A stretch of 14,973 nucleotides of DNA. It comes from an uncultured Clostridium sp. GTDB lineage: Bacteria; Bacillota; Clostridia; Oscillospirales; Acutalibacteraceae. The position numbers and the translations under genes are program-made. The notes beneath the pieces were generated by a model. It was not told the origin of the DNA. It worked only from the letters and a program-made list of their open reading frames with translations, and did no database searches. Of the stretch, positions 1-7,944 are shown piece by piece. The DNA is taken from positions 1 through 14,973 of the forward strand of contig URIN01000005.1 of the NCBI GenBank assembly GCA_900547915.1. The letters are read 5' to 3'. Position 1 is the first letter of the stretch. Each line of letters starts with the position of its first letter.

Positions 1-2831
1 CTTTCGTACTTATCAAGCGGATGACCTGATAAATAAAGTCCTGTCATTTCCTTTTCCATTTTCAACAATTCTGTTTTAGGAAATTCATCTACCTGTGGAA
101 GTTCAAATTCCACACCGAACGAATCGCTACCCGAGCCGAGTTCGAAAAAACCGACCTGGCCGTACATAGTTTTGCGGCGCTGTTCCTCAAGATTTGCAGA
201 AACAACAGGCAGCGCCTGAAGCATCTGACGGCGATTAGCACCGAGTGAATCAAGAGCACCGCTTCGAATAAGACTTTCCACTGCTCGGCGATTGTAATGT
301 GAAGTCTGAAGCCTGCGGCAGAAATCGAAGAAATCTTTAAATCTGCCGTTTTTACGTTCATTTATTATATCATCAATGAAATCTGTACCAAGATTTTTAA
401 TACCGAGCAATCCGTAATTAATGAATTTGCCGTTTGCCGAAAAACCTTTCATTGAAGTATTGACATCAGGCACGGCAAGGCGCAATCCCAGTCTTTTACC
501 CTCTGCTATATACCGTGCTACTTTATTTGACGAATCGAGCACGGAAGTCAGCAGCGCAGCAATAAACTGAGCAGGATAATAAAGTTTTAGATATGCCGTT
601 CTGTAAGCTACCAGTGCATAACAAGCGGCGTGTGATTTATTAAAAGCGTACTTTGCAAATTCAGTAATCTGGTCAAATATAGAATTTGCGGTATCAGAAT
701 CTATATTATTTTTCGCACACCCGTCTATAAAGTTTTTGCGTTCCGCCTCCATAACATCCTTTTTCTTTTTGCTCATGGCACGGCGAACAACATCAGCCCT
801 GCCGTAAGAATAACCGGCAAGGGAGCGCAATATCTGCATTACCTGCTCCTGATAAACTATACAGCCGAAAGTATCATCAAGAATAGGCTTTAACTGCGGC
901 ACCGAATAATGCACTTTTTCGGGGTGGTGTGAATTTTCAACGAAAGTATCTATCTGCTTTGCAGGACCGGGTCTGTAAAGCGAATTTGCAGCTATTAGGT
1001 GCTCAAGTTTTGTTGGTTTCAAATTCATGAGCATTTGTTTCATGCCGCTTGATTCAAACTGAAAAATGCCCTCAGTCTGCCCGCGCGAAAACAGCTTATA
1101 CACTTCGGGGTCGTCTATTGGAATTTTATTAATATCTATACCTGCATTTTTTGATGCAACATCAATAACTGTGAGTGTACGCAGACCTAAAAAGTCCATT
1201 TTAAGCAGACCGAGTTCTTCGAGTTCGGTCATTATATACTGCGTTACCACAAGACCGTCATTCGTTGCGAGCGGAACATAAGAAGAAACGGGGTCGTGTG
1301 TAATTACAACGCCTGCCGCATGGGTAGAAGTGTTGCGGGGCATTCCCTCAACTTTACGAGCCGTATCTATCAGTTCTGCCACACGGGCATCCTGATCCAT
1401 AAGTTCACGCAGTTTTGATGATTTTACTGCATCATCTATGGTTATTTTATACTCGTTAGGAACGAGTTTGGCAACGGCATCAACCGCCGAATACGGCATA
1501 CCCATTGCCCTGCCCACATCTCTGATTGCCGCTCTTGTCTGCAAAGTACCGAATGTTACTATTTGGGCAACATGGTCTGCGCCGTATTTGCGGGTAACAT
1601 AATCTATTACCTCCTGGCGGCGCTCATAGCAGAAATCAATATCAAAATCGGGCATGGAAACGCGCTCAGGATTAAGAAAGCGCTCAAAAAGAAGATTATA
1701 CTTCATGGGATCAAGGTCGGTTATGCCCATACAATAAGCGGCAAGCGAACCTGCTCCGGAACCTCTGCCAGGTCCTACCGGTATGCCCTGCGCCTTAGCA
1801 AACGAAACGAAATCCGCCACTATTAAATAATAGTCCGTATACCCCATTTTGTTTACTGTTTCAAGTTCATATTCAAGCCGGTCCTTATATTCCTGAGGAG
1901 GATCGGTATATCTTTTCTCAAGTCCCTCGTAGCAAAGGCGGCGGAAATATTCAAAATGGCTTATATCCTCATTTATTTCAAAATAAGGCAGTTTTGTTTT
2001 TCCGAATTCAAAATCAAAATTACATCTTTCGGCAATTTTCGCGGTATTTTCAACAGCTTCAGGAAGCTCGGGGAAAAGCTGTTTCATCTCTTCCTCTGAT
2101 TTAAGATAAAATTCCTGAGAATGGAATTCAAGCCCTGTATCCTCTCCGATTACGTGGTTGGTTGCTATGCAAATAAGCACCTGCTGTATTTTTGAGTCTT
2201 CTTTTTCTATATAGTGAACGTCATTTGTTACAACAAGCGGTATACCGGTTTCAGAATTTAATCTCTTTATCCCCTCGGCAACTATCTTCTGCTCTTTTAT
2301 ACCGTGGTCCTGAAGTTCAAGAAAATAATTGTCCTCGCCGAAAACATCTCTGTACCAAAGCGCAGTATTTTTTGCCCTTTCATAATCACGCTCAAGGATA
2401 GCCTGCGGTATCTCTCCAGCAAGGCACGCTGAAAGGCAGATAAGACCCTCGTGGTATTTTTCGAGTATATCGTGATCAACCCTTGGCTTGTAATAATAAC
2501 CCTCAGTATAGGAAAGCGAAACAAGTTTTATAAGATTTTTATATCCCTTTTCATTTTCGCACAGCAGGATAAGGTGGTTATAATCCTTATCAAGCACCTT
2601 TTCACGGTCGAACCTAGTGCGAGGTGCAACATACACCTCACAGCCTATTATCGGCTTTATTCCGTGCTTTTTACATGTCTTATAAAAATCGACCGCTCCG
2701 TACATATTGCCGTGGTCTGTTATTGCAAGTGAAGTCATACCCAGCTCTTTTGCCCGCAAAACAAGCGGCTCGATTCGGCAGGCGCCGTCAAGCAGCGAAT
2801 ATTCAGTATGAAGATGGAGATGGGTAAACAT
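1..2831 (-). CDS. dnaE: DNA polymerase III alpha subunit DnaE (3' end outside the window)
   Basis: Replicative polymerase catalytic subunit, acting in the cytoplasm at the fork. 943 codons are visible; the frame runs open through the left edge, ending in the SGHPLDKY motif, so about 200 residues (OB-fold and C-terminal region) are missing by family length. Seen in order: an N-terminal PHP domain (HLHLHTEYS from residue 4, ITDHG at 37-41, GCE at 63-65, NDVHY at 203-207), the GPGRGSGAGS polymerase motif at 353-362, the catalytic acidic motif PDFDIDF at 394-400 (D397, D399) and KMDFLGL with D546 as the third carboxylate. The PHP metal-ligand positions look intact, unlike those of E. coli DnaE. 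The start is the ATG at 2831, with AAGGAAG 8 nt upstream. The upstream GH31 stop is 22 nt away, so the two are probably co-transcribed. Firmicutes usually also carry PolC, which is not in this window, so whether this is the main or the lagging-strand polymerase cannot be told. Confidence 0.96.
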   Translation of the reverse strand, partial: MFTHLHLHTEYSLLDGACRIEPLVLRAKELGMTSLAITDHGNMYGAVDFYKTCKKHGIKPIIGCEVYVAPRTRFDREKVLDKDYNHLILLCENEKGYKNLIKLVSLSYTEGYYYKPRVDHDILEKYHEGLICLSACLAGEIPQAILERDYERAKNTALWYRDVFGEDNYFLELQDHGIKEQKIVAEGIKRLNSETGIPLVVTNDVHYIEKEDSKIQQVLICIATNHVIGEDTGLEFHSQEFYLKSEEEMKQLFPELPEAVENTAKIAERCNFDFEFGKTKLPYFEINEDISHFEYFRRLCYEGLEKRYTDPPQEYKDRLEYELETVNKMGYTDYYLIVADFVSFAKAQGIPVGPGRGSGAGSLAAYCMGITDLDPMKYNLLFERFLNPERVSMPDFDIDFCYERRQEVIDYVTRKYGADHVAQIVTFGTLQTRAAIRDVGRAMGMPYSAVDAVAKLVPNEYKITIDDAVKSSKLRELMDQDARVAELIDTARKVEGMPRNTSTHAAGVVITHDPVSSYVPLATNDGLVVTQYIMTELEELGLLKMDFLGLRTLTVIDVASKNAGIDINKIPIDDPEVYKLFSRGQTEGIFQFESSGMKQMLMNLKPTKLEHLIAANSLYRPGPAKQIDTFVENSHHPEKVHYSVPQLKPILDDTFGCIVYQEQVMQILRSLAGYSYGRADVVRRAMSKKKKDVMEAERKNFIDGCAKNNIDSDTANSIFDQITEFAKYAFNKSHAACYALVAYRTAYLKLYYPAQFIAALLTSVLDSSNKVARYIAEGKRLGLRLAVPDVNTSMKGFSANGKFINYGLLGIKNLGTDFIDDIINERKNGRFKDFFDFCRRLQTSHYNRRAVESLIRSGALDSLGANRRQMLQALPVVSANLEEQRRKTMYGQVGFFELGSGSDSFGVEFELPQVDEFPKTELLKMEKEMTGLYLSGHPLDKYE

Positions 2832-2853
2832 ATCTATACTTCCTTAAAACAGA

Positions 2854-5214
2854 TTACAGACACAATTTAAGTTCTTCAAGCGGCTCTTTATATCTCTTTG
2901 AGCAATTTGGCAGAACTTTGCTTTCAAGCGCATCTGTAAATATTTTCTTTTTATGCTCATTTGAAATTCGGTATTTAGAAACCGTTTCTATATATTCTTC
3001 TTTTTTATTAAGTGTACACAAAGAAGTACCAAACGCTCTCACTTCAACAGTGTCTGTCGGCAAGACACCGTTTACAGTAACGGAAAGAGAATCATCCGCG
3101 CTGACAAGTGCAGTTGCCTCGGCTCCGTTTACAAATACTTTTACACTTTCTGCACAATCAGTATCAAAGAAATTAATTTTGTAATTCCTTTTATCCGGAA
3201 TTACGGATAAGTCACCTGCTGAAGGATTTATTTTGAATATTATATCCTTTTCGGTGCTGTTTATTTCAAATTTTGTTTCAGCAAACGCTCCGTTTTTATA
3301 ATTCATCGTTTCGCCGTCATCTTCGTAGAGAGTAAAACTGCCGCTGCCCGAAAAAGCGAGTATCTCAATATCCGTTGGATTTTCCGCCGCGTTTGAAGTA
3401 TCGTCCATATCAAGCGGAATTATTGCGCCTTCTTTTGCCAGAACGGGGAAATTCTCGGCACCACGGAACATCTTTATAAATCCGCCGCCGTTATATGACC
3501 TGCGTGTAAAAATATCAGTATATCTTCCCTCGGGGAGCCATACTGTTACGGCTGCAAAACCTGTTTTTTTATCCGCAGGGTCTGTTATCGGAGCTGCGAT
3601 AAGTTCGCTGCCAAAAAAGTATTGATTGCGGCATTTATACGCTTCAGGTACATTTGGATACCCGTAATACATAGGCTCCATAAGCGCCCTGCCGTATTTA
3701 TGGGTATGATAATTCATTGTGTAGATATACGGAATAAGTCTGCGGCGCAGGCGCAGGAAATGAGAGACTATATTATTTGCCTCATATCCGTATTTCCACG
3801 GCTCCTTGCCCATAAACTCATTGCTTGTTGAATGAAGTCTGTTAACAGGACTGAAAACGCCGAACTGCACCCAGCGTATATAAAGCTCGTCATCTTTTTT
3901 ACCGTGCATATGTCCGCCTATGTCGTGGCTCCACCACGTATAGCCTATATTTGAAGCTGTTGCTGTTGAATAAGGCTGAAAACGCAGGCAGCTCCAAGTT
4001 ATCATAGTATCGCCCGAAAATCCCAGCGGATAGCGCTGACTTCCCGCCTCGGCAAATCTTGAGAGTATCATTCCCCTTTTGCCGCCTCGGCAATTATCAA
4101 GATAATGATAATGGTTGAGCGCCCACAACGGATCAAGACCTTGGAGCTTAGATTTTTTGCCCTGCTGCCAGTCTATCCACCAAAAATCCACTCCGTCATT
4201 TTCATACGGATGATGCAGATATTCGAAATAAGCCTCCATATATTTAGGATCCGCGCAGTCAAACGGTATCTTCTTTTTAGCGGCGGGGTCAACGCCCATA
4301 TATTTTGCGAAATCGTCGTATCTGTCCTCAAAAAAGCGAACACCGTCAGCGGGGTGAAGATTTACGGTTATTCTGAGATTTTGGGATTTAAGCCATTTCA
4401 GAAATTCTTTGTAATCGGGGAAAAGATGAGTATTCCAGCTGTAACCGGTCCAACCGCTTTTAATATCGGCAGGATCAGTGCCCGGCACGCCAGAAAATTC
4501 TTTTTTGAGATCTACCCAGTGCCAATCCATATCTATGGTGGCAACGGTGAGCGGTATTTGCTCTTTTTCAAATCGTTTAATTAAATCTATGTATTCCTGC
4601 TGTGTGTAAGCCTTATATCTGCTCCACCAGTTTCCGAACGCAAAGCGTGGTATGAGCGGAACGCCGCCCGTAAGGCGCAGAAAATCCCTGACGGCGGAAC
4701 GATAATCTCTGCCGTAAGCAAAGACATACACATCCTTTTCTTTTTCACTGCGAGGGAGAATAGCGCCGTTATTATCTATAAGAAGTGACTTTGAATCGTC
4801 AAAAATTGCAGTGCCGTTTTCAGAAACGATTCCGTCTCCGAGCGGAATTGCACCTACCGTTCCATCAAGAGTTCTGTATGTACCTTTAAGATTTCCTTTT
4901 TTTAGGTCTCTGATTTTTCTGCCTGATATTTCTGCATAAAGTATCTTGCCGTTTGAACTGTCAACCGCAATGCTGCAAAGCTTTGTTGAAACAACAACTG
5001 TGCTGCCCGATACGCTTGTTTTAAATTCGGGGCATTCAAAATTTCTGCACCACACCTTTTGGGTTGGCGCATCCGTAAAATTTCCGTTTTTTGAAAATTC
5101 AACTCTAAAAAGTCTGTCTGCGAGCACGCTTATGCGTGTATTTCCCTTTACAAAAACACAATCTTTTTCCGTGCGTGAAGCAGGTGAAATGGAAAATGCT
5201 TCTTTAAAATTCAT
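2854..5214 (-). CDS. Glycoside hydrolase family 31 (alpha-glycosidase, substrate unknown)
   Basis: Retaining alpha-glycosidase of the GH31 (beta/alpha)8 family. I chose the ATG at 5214 (786 aa): it has AAAGGGGTGG a few bases upstream and follows whiA by 22 nt. A longer reading from 5253 would overlap whiA and lacks a ribosome site. With this start, an N-terminal beta-sandwich covers about 1-180. The barrel follows, with the probable nucleophile D348 in DFWWIDWQQG, the probable acid/base D402 in GFSGDT, the conserved SHDIGGH (D431) and FSPVNRLHS. After about 550 come C-terminal beta-sandwich domains (YEDDGET motif, DUF5110-like), and last a charged tail of about 50 residues. There is no signal peptide, so it acts on imported oligosaccharides. 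The nucleophile loop WWIDWQQG differs from the W-x-D-M-N-E of classical alpha-glucosidases and from the KTDFGE of YicI-type xylosidases, so I do not name a substrate. Its place in the hprK/glucokinase operon suggests glucose release from an alpha-glucoside (inference). Confidence 0.92.
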   Translation of the reverse strand: MNFKEAFSISPASRTEKDCVFVKGNTRISVLADRLFRVEFSKNGNFTDAPTQKVWCRNFECPEFKTSVSGSTVVVSTKLCSIAVDSSNGKILYAEISGRKIRDLKKGNLKGTYRTLDGTVGAIPLGDGIVSENGTAIFDDSKSLLIDNNGAILPRSEKEKDVYVFAYGRDYRSAVRDFLRLTGGVPLIPRFAFGNWWSRYKAYTQQEYIDLIKRFEKEQIPLTVATIDMDWHWVDLKKEFSGVPGTDPADIKSGWTGYSWNTHLFPDYKEFLKWLKSQNLRITVNLHPADGVRFFEDRYDDFAKYMGVDPAAKKKIPFDCADPKYMEAYFEYLHHPYENDGVDFWWIDWQQGKKSKLQGLDPLWALNHYHYLDNCRGGKRGMILSRFAEAGSQRYPLGFSGDTMITWSCLRFQPYSTATASNIGYTWWSHDIGGHMHGKKDDELYIRWVQFGVFSPVNRLHSTSNEFMGKEPWKYGYEANNIVSHFLRLRRRLIPYIYTMNYHTHKYGRALMEPMYYGYPNVPEAYKCRNQYFFGSELIAAPITDPADKKTGFAAVTVWLPEGRYTDIFTRRSYNGGGFIKMFRGAENFPVLAKEGAIIPLDMDDTSNAAENPTDIEILAFSGSGSFTLYEDDGETMNYKNGAFAETKFEINSTEKDIIFKINPSAGDLSVIPDKRNYKINFFDTDCAESVKVFVNGAEATALVSADDSLSVTVNGVLPTDTVEVRAFGTSLCTLNKKEEYIETVSKYRISNEHKKKIFTDALESKVLPNCSKRYKEPLEELKLCL

Positions 5215-5236
5215 AAAAGCCACCCCTTTGCGGGCA

Positions 5237-6127
5237 TCAGAGCCCATTTGCAATATCTACTATTCTTTTAAGCCTGTGGTTGAGCCCGCTTCTGCTGATT
5301 GGAGGCGAGCAAAGCTGGGCAAGTTCAGCAAGGCTAGAATCCGGATTTTCATATCTGAGTTCAGCCGCGCTTTCAAGACTTTCATTAAGAAAGTTCTTTC
5401 CCTTTAACTTCCATATTTTTTCTATAGCTGATATCTGAACAGCAACAGCGTTTACCATTTTATTTATATTCGCCGTCTCACAGTTAGCCTGACGGTTTGC
5501 TTTATTTCTGAAATCCTTAAATATCTTAATATTCATCATTTCAAACATTGAGCCTGAAGCACCCATCATATAAAGACAGTTTTCTATGGATTCACTTTCC
5601 TTAAAATAAATTATATTATACCCTTTTCTGTTTGTATGCTTGGGGCTGAGTTCCATTTCCTGAAGAAGAGTGAAAAGGCTTTTTGACAAATTATAATAAG
5701 GAACTGTAAATTCAAGATGATAATCCTTTTTTGGGTCTGAAAGAGTACCGCATGCAAGAAAAACACCGGCGAGGAAAGCCTTTCTGCACTCTTCACACCT
5801 AAAATTAGTGTGGTCTATTTTAAGGCTTCCTGCTCCGTCATGGCCAAAACTTCTGAATAATTTTTGAGCATCTGTTTTATCAGAAACAGATGCCGTGTAA
5901 TTTCTTCCGCGTGGCGATACAATCACTTGCGCGTCAATATTAAAAATATCTTTTAATAGCGTCTGAAAAAGCAGCGCTGTGGGCTCGTTTTCCGTTTGCA
6001 GTGAAACGCTGCTTTCCGAAAAACTTTTCCCGAAAAGAGAAAGACCGTAAAGCAGCGCCCTTTTGCAGCATTGCTGCTCATATTCAGTTTTTACAAGTTC
6101 GTTTTTAACCTGCATTGAAAAGGACAC
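5237..6127 (-). CDS. whiA: WhiA-family DNA-binding regulator
   Basis: WhiA is a conserved Gram-positive protein with an N-terminal domain related to LAGLIDADG homing endonucleases and a C-terminal helix-turn-helix. It controls sporulation septation in Streptomyces and affects division and chromosome segregation in Bacillus. Here it has 296 residues, slightly short of the usual 310-320. The N-terminal part has the typical KNELVKTE opening and CCKRALLYG, then the degenerate LAGLIDADG-like stretch GVFLACGTLSDP at about 121-132. The HTH lies in the last 40 residues (SLAELAQLCSPPISRSGLNHRLKRI region). The start is GTG at 6127, with GGCGGTG about 8 nt upstream; the ATG four codons later would be too far from that site. 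It follows rapZ by 38 nt and precedes the GH31 gene by 22 nt. The usual neighbour yvcK is absent. Family assignment is secure; target genes cannot be read from this sequence. Confidence 0.95.
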   Translation of the reverse strand: MSFSMQVKNELVKTEYEQQCCKRALLYGLSLFGKSFSESSVSLQTENEPTALLFQTLLKDIFNIDAQVIVSPRGRNYTASVSDKTDAQKLFRSFGHDGAGSLKIDHTNFRCEECRKAFLAGVFLACGTLSDPKKDYHLEFTVPYYNLSKSLFTLLQEMELSPKHTNRKGYNIIYFKESESIENCLYMMGASGSMFEMMNIKIFKDFRNKANRQANCETANINKMVNAVAVQISAIEKIWKLKGKNFLNESLESAAELRYENPDSSLAELAQLCSPPISRSGLNHRLKRIVDIANGL

Positions 6128-6165
6128 AATACTTCACCGCCTTTCCGTGTGATTTTTATAATATA

Positions 6166-7035
6166 TCAGCTTCTTGAAATATCTCTGTGGTTTACGGAAA
6201 CGTTGTCCCATTTCTTTTCAAAATGCTCTTTAAGTGCCTCAGCAATTGCAACCGAGCGATGGTTACCGCCCGTACAGCCGATTGCGAAAACTATCTGACT
6301 CTTGCCCTCTTTAATATAAAGCGGGTTGAGAAAATCAAGCAGGTCAATGAGTTTATTAAGGAGTTCGGTAGACTCACTGAATGAAAAGACATAATCACGT
6401 ACTTCTTTATCAAGACCTGTTTTATTGCGCAGATTTTCAACCCAATAAGGATTGGGCAGGCATCTTACATCGATAACGAAATCCGCTTCATTGGGGATAC
6501 CGTGTTTGAAGCCAAATGATTCAACGTGGATATTCATAATATCCTTATCATCGCCGACAAGTATCTGAGTAAGTCTTGTCCTAAGCTGATTTCCTGTTAA
6601 ATCGGAACTGTCAATAACAAAATCTGCCTTTGAACGAAGCGGCGTCATTATCTCTCTTTCATACGCAAGTGCCTTTGCTATATCACCGTTGAAGCGGTCA
6701 GCATAAGGATGCTTTCTTCTTGTAAGCTTGTAACGTTTGAGAGCAATATGTGTCTTTATATCAAGATACACTATCTTTACGTCATATCCGTAATTTTCAA
6801 GATTATCAAGTATGCCTATTACACCGCTGAAATCTTCGGTTGATCGAATATCCATAACTATGGCAATTTTATTATCTTTCTGCTTAGAGATAAGCTCTAT
6901 GAAAGTAGATAAAAGTTCAGGCGGCATATTATCTATACAGTAATAGCCGATATCTTCCATAAAACCTATTGCCGTTGATTTTCCCGCTCCTGAGAGACCT
7001 GTGATAATTACGAGTTCTTTAGTCTGTTTAGCCAT
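6166..7035 (-). CDS. rapZ: RapZ/YvcJ-family nucleotide-binding RNase adapter
   Basis: Cytoplasmic P-loop protein. The E. coli homologue directs small RNA GlmZ to RNase E and so tunes glucosamine-6-phosphate synthase; the Bacillus homologue YvcJ hydrolyses GTP/ATP and affects competence. The molecular role in Clostridia is not settled. The 289 residues match the usual length. Visible motifs are the Walker A GLSGAGKS at 13-20, CIDNMPP at 33-39, the RRKHP segment at 106-110, the FGFKHG..P.EAD.V.DVR.LPNPY block at about 174-197 that marks this family, and GCTGGNHRSV at 253-262. The ATG overlaps the murB stop by one base (TAATG), which points to translational coupling, with AAGGG inside the murB 3' end as a weak ribosome site. 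Its neighbour MurB uses the UDP-GlcNAc pathway that RapZ regulates in E. coli, a fitting but inferred link. Confidence 0.95.
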   Translation of the reverse strand: MAKQTKELVIITGLSGAGKSTAIGFMEDIGYYCIDNMPPELLSTFIELISKQKDNKIAIVMDIRSTEDFSGVIGILDNLENYGYDVKIVYLDIKTHIALKRYKLTRRKHPYADRFNGDIAKALAYEREIMTPLRSKADFVIDSSDLTGNQLRTRLTQILVGDDKDIMNIHVESFGFKHGIPNEADFVIDVRCLPNPYWVENLRNKTGLDKEVRDYVFSFSESTELLNKLIDLLDFLNPLYIKEGKSQIVFAIGCTGGNHRSVAIAEALKEHFEKKWDNVSVNHRDISRS

Positions 7036-7934
7036 TATTCAGTTACCCTTATTTCCATTTCCAGCTTAACGCCTTTTTGCTTATATACAGTATCACTGCA
7101 GAATTTACAAAGTTCTAAAACATCGCTGCAGGTAGCGCCGCCTTTGTTGATGACAAAGCCTGCGTGTTTTTCGCTTACCTGAGCACCGCCTACCGACTTG
7201 CCCTTAAGTCCGCATTCCTCAATAAGAGCACCAGCGAAATATCCGGGCGGACGTTTGAATGTTGAGCCGGCACTTGGATATTCAAGAGGCTGCTTTGCAC
7301 GCCTGCGTGAAATAAAATCCTGCATTTTTGCTTTTATTTCTTCTTTGTTTCCCTTTTTCAGCTTTACATAAATGCCCGTAATAGTACATCCATTGTTATA
7401 ATAAGCTGAATGCCTGTACGAAAGTTCAAGGGCATCTCCTTCAAGGAAGCCCTTATTTCCGTTTTTATCAATGTGCTCGCATTTGAAAAGCACATCTTTC
7501 ATCTCTCCGCCGTAAGCGCCCGCATTCATAAACGCGGCACCGCCGCAGGAACCGGGAATTCCGTAAGCAAACTCTAGCCCTGAAAGCGAATTTTCAAGTG
7601 CAAAGCGGCACAGCTTCATCAGCGGCGCTCCGCTCTGTGCGAAAATCACATTTTCATCCTCAAGCCTTACTTCGGAAAAATCACTTGTAAAACAAATAAC
7701 ACAGGCATTTATACCGTTATCCGAAACGAGCAGATTAGAGCCGTTCCCCACGGGCAGAAAGCGTATATCATTTTCAGCGCAGAATTTGATAACCAACTGA
7801 GCCTGCTCATCTGTTGACGGAAACGCCATTACTCTTGCGTTTCCCCCTATCTTAAATGTGGTATGGTTGCTCATTGGCTCATTTTCGGAATATCTTATTC
7901 CGCTTTTATTTAAAAAATCAATTAACTGTTCCAA
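7035..7934 (-). CDS. murB: UDP-N-acetylenolpyruvoylglucosamine reductase MurB
   Basis: FAD flavoenzyme that uses NADPH to reduce UDP-GlcNAc-enolpyruvate to UDP-MurNAc, the second committed step of peptidoglycan synthesis, in the cytoplasm. The 299 residues fit the type II (Bacillus/Staphylococcus) form. Seen: NHTTFKIGG at 23-31 and PVGNGSNLL at 61-69 of the FAD-binding region, GLEFAYGIPGSCGGAAFMNAGAYGGE at 119-144 (flavin contact), YRHSAYY at 173-179, and the catalytic proton-donor serine in SAGSTFKRP (S224), followed by GGAQVSEKHAGF. A glutamate of the C-terminal LEMEIRVTE is probably the second active-site acid. The start is TTG at 7934: the codons upstream soon reach the kinase stop, and GGTGAT lies just upstream; the next ATG is codon 21, which would cut into the FAD domain. 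The gap to the kinase gene is 10 nt, and the 3' end overlaps rapZ by 1 nt. Confidence 0.96.
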   Translation of the reverse strand: MEQLIDFLNKSGIRYSENEPMSNHTTFKIGGNARVMAFPSTDEQAQLVIKFCAENDIRFLPVGNGSNLLVSDNGINACVICFTSDFSEVRLEDENVIFAQSGAPLMKLCRFALENSLSGLEFAYGIPGSCGGAAFMNAGAYGGEMKDVLFKCEHIDKNGNKGFLEGDALELSYRHSAYYNNGCTITGIYVKLKKGNKEEIKAKMQDFISRRRAKQPLEYPSAGSTFKRPPGYFAGALIEECGLKGKSVGGAQVSEKHAGFVINKGGATCSDVLELCKFCSDTVYKQKGVKLEMEIRVTE

Positions 7935-7937
7935 AAA

Positions 7938-7943
7938 ATCACC
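7938..7943 (-). promoter_or_regulatory. Ribosome binding site that fixes the TTG start of murB
   Basis: The minus strand reads GGTGAT, a perfect match to the 3'-side half of the extended Shine-Dalgarno AAGGAGGTGAT, 3 nt before the TTG at 7934. It sits directly beside the stop codon of the kinase gene, so ribosomes ending there could restart. It supports TTG rather than the internal ATG at codon 21 as the start. Confidence 0.6.
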
Positions 7944-7944
7944 G

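Noticed and set aside
4105..4584. Plus-strand open frame of 159 codons
   Set aside because: It lies wholly antisense to the GH31 catalytic barrel, has no ribosome site and shows no recognisable protein features.
5215..5253. Longer GH31 start at 5253 (13 extra residues)
   Set aside because: It overlaps the whiA 3' end and has no ribosome site; the ATG at 5214 has a strong one.
4946..5407. Plus-strand open frame of 153 codons across the whiA-GH31 junction
   Set aside because: It is antisense to the clear ends of two real genes and has no start signal.
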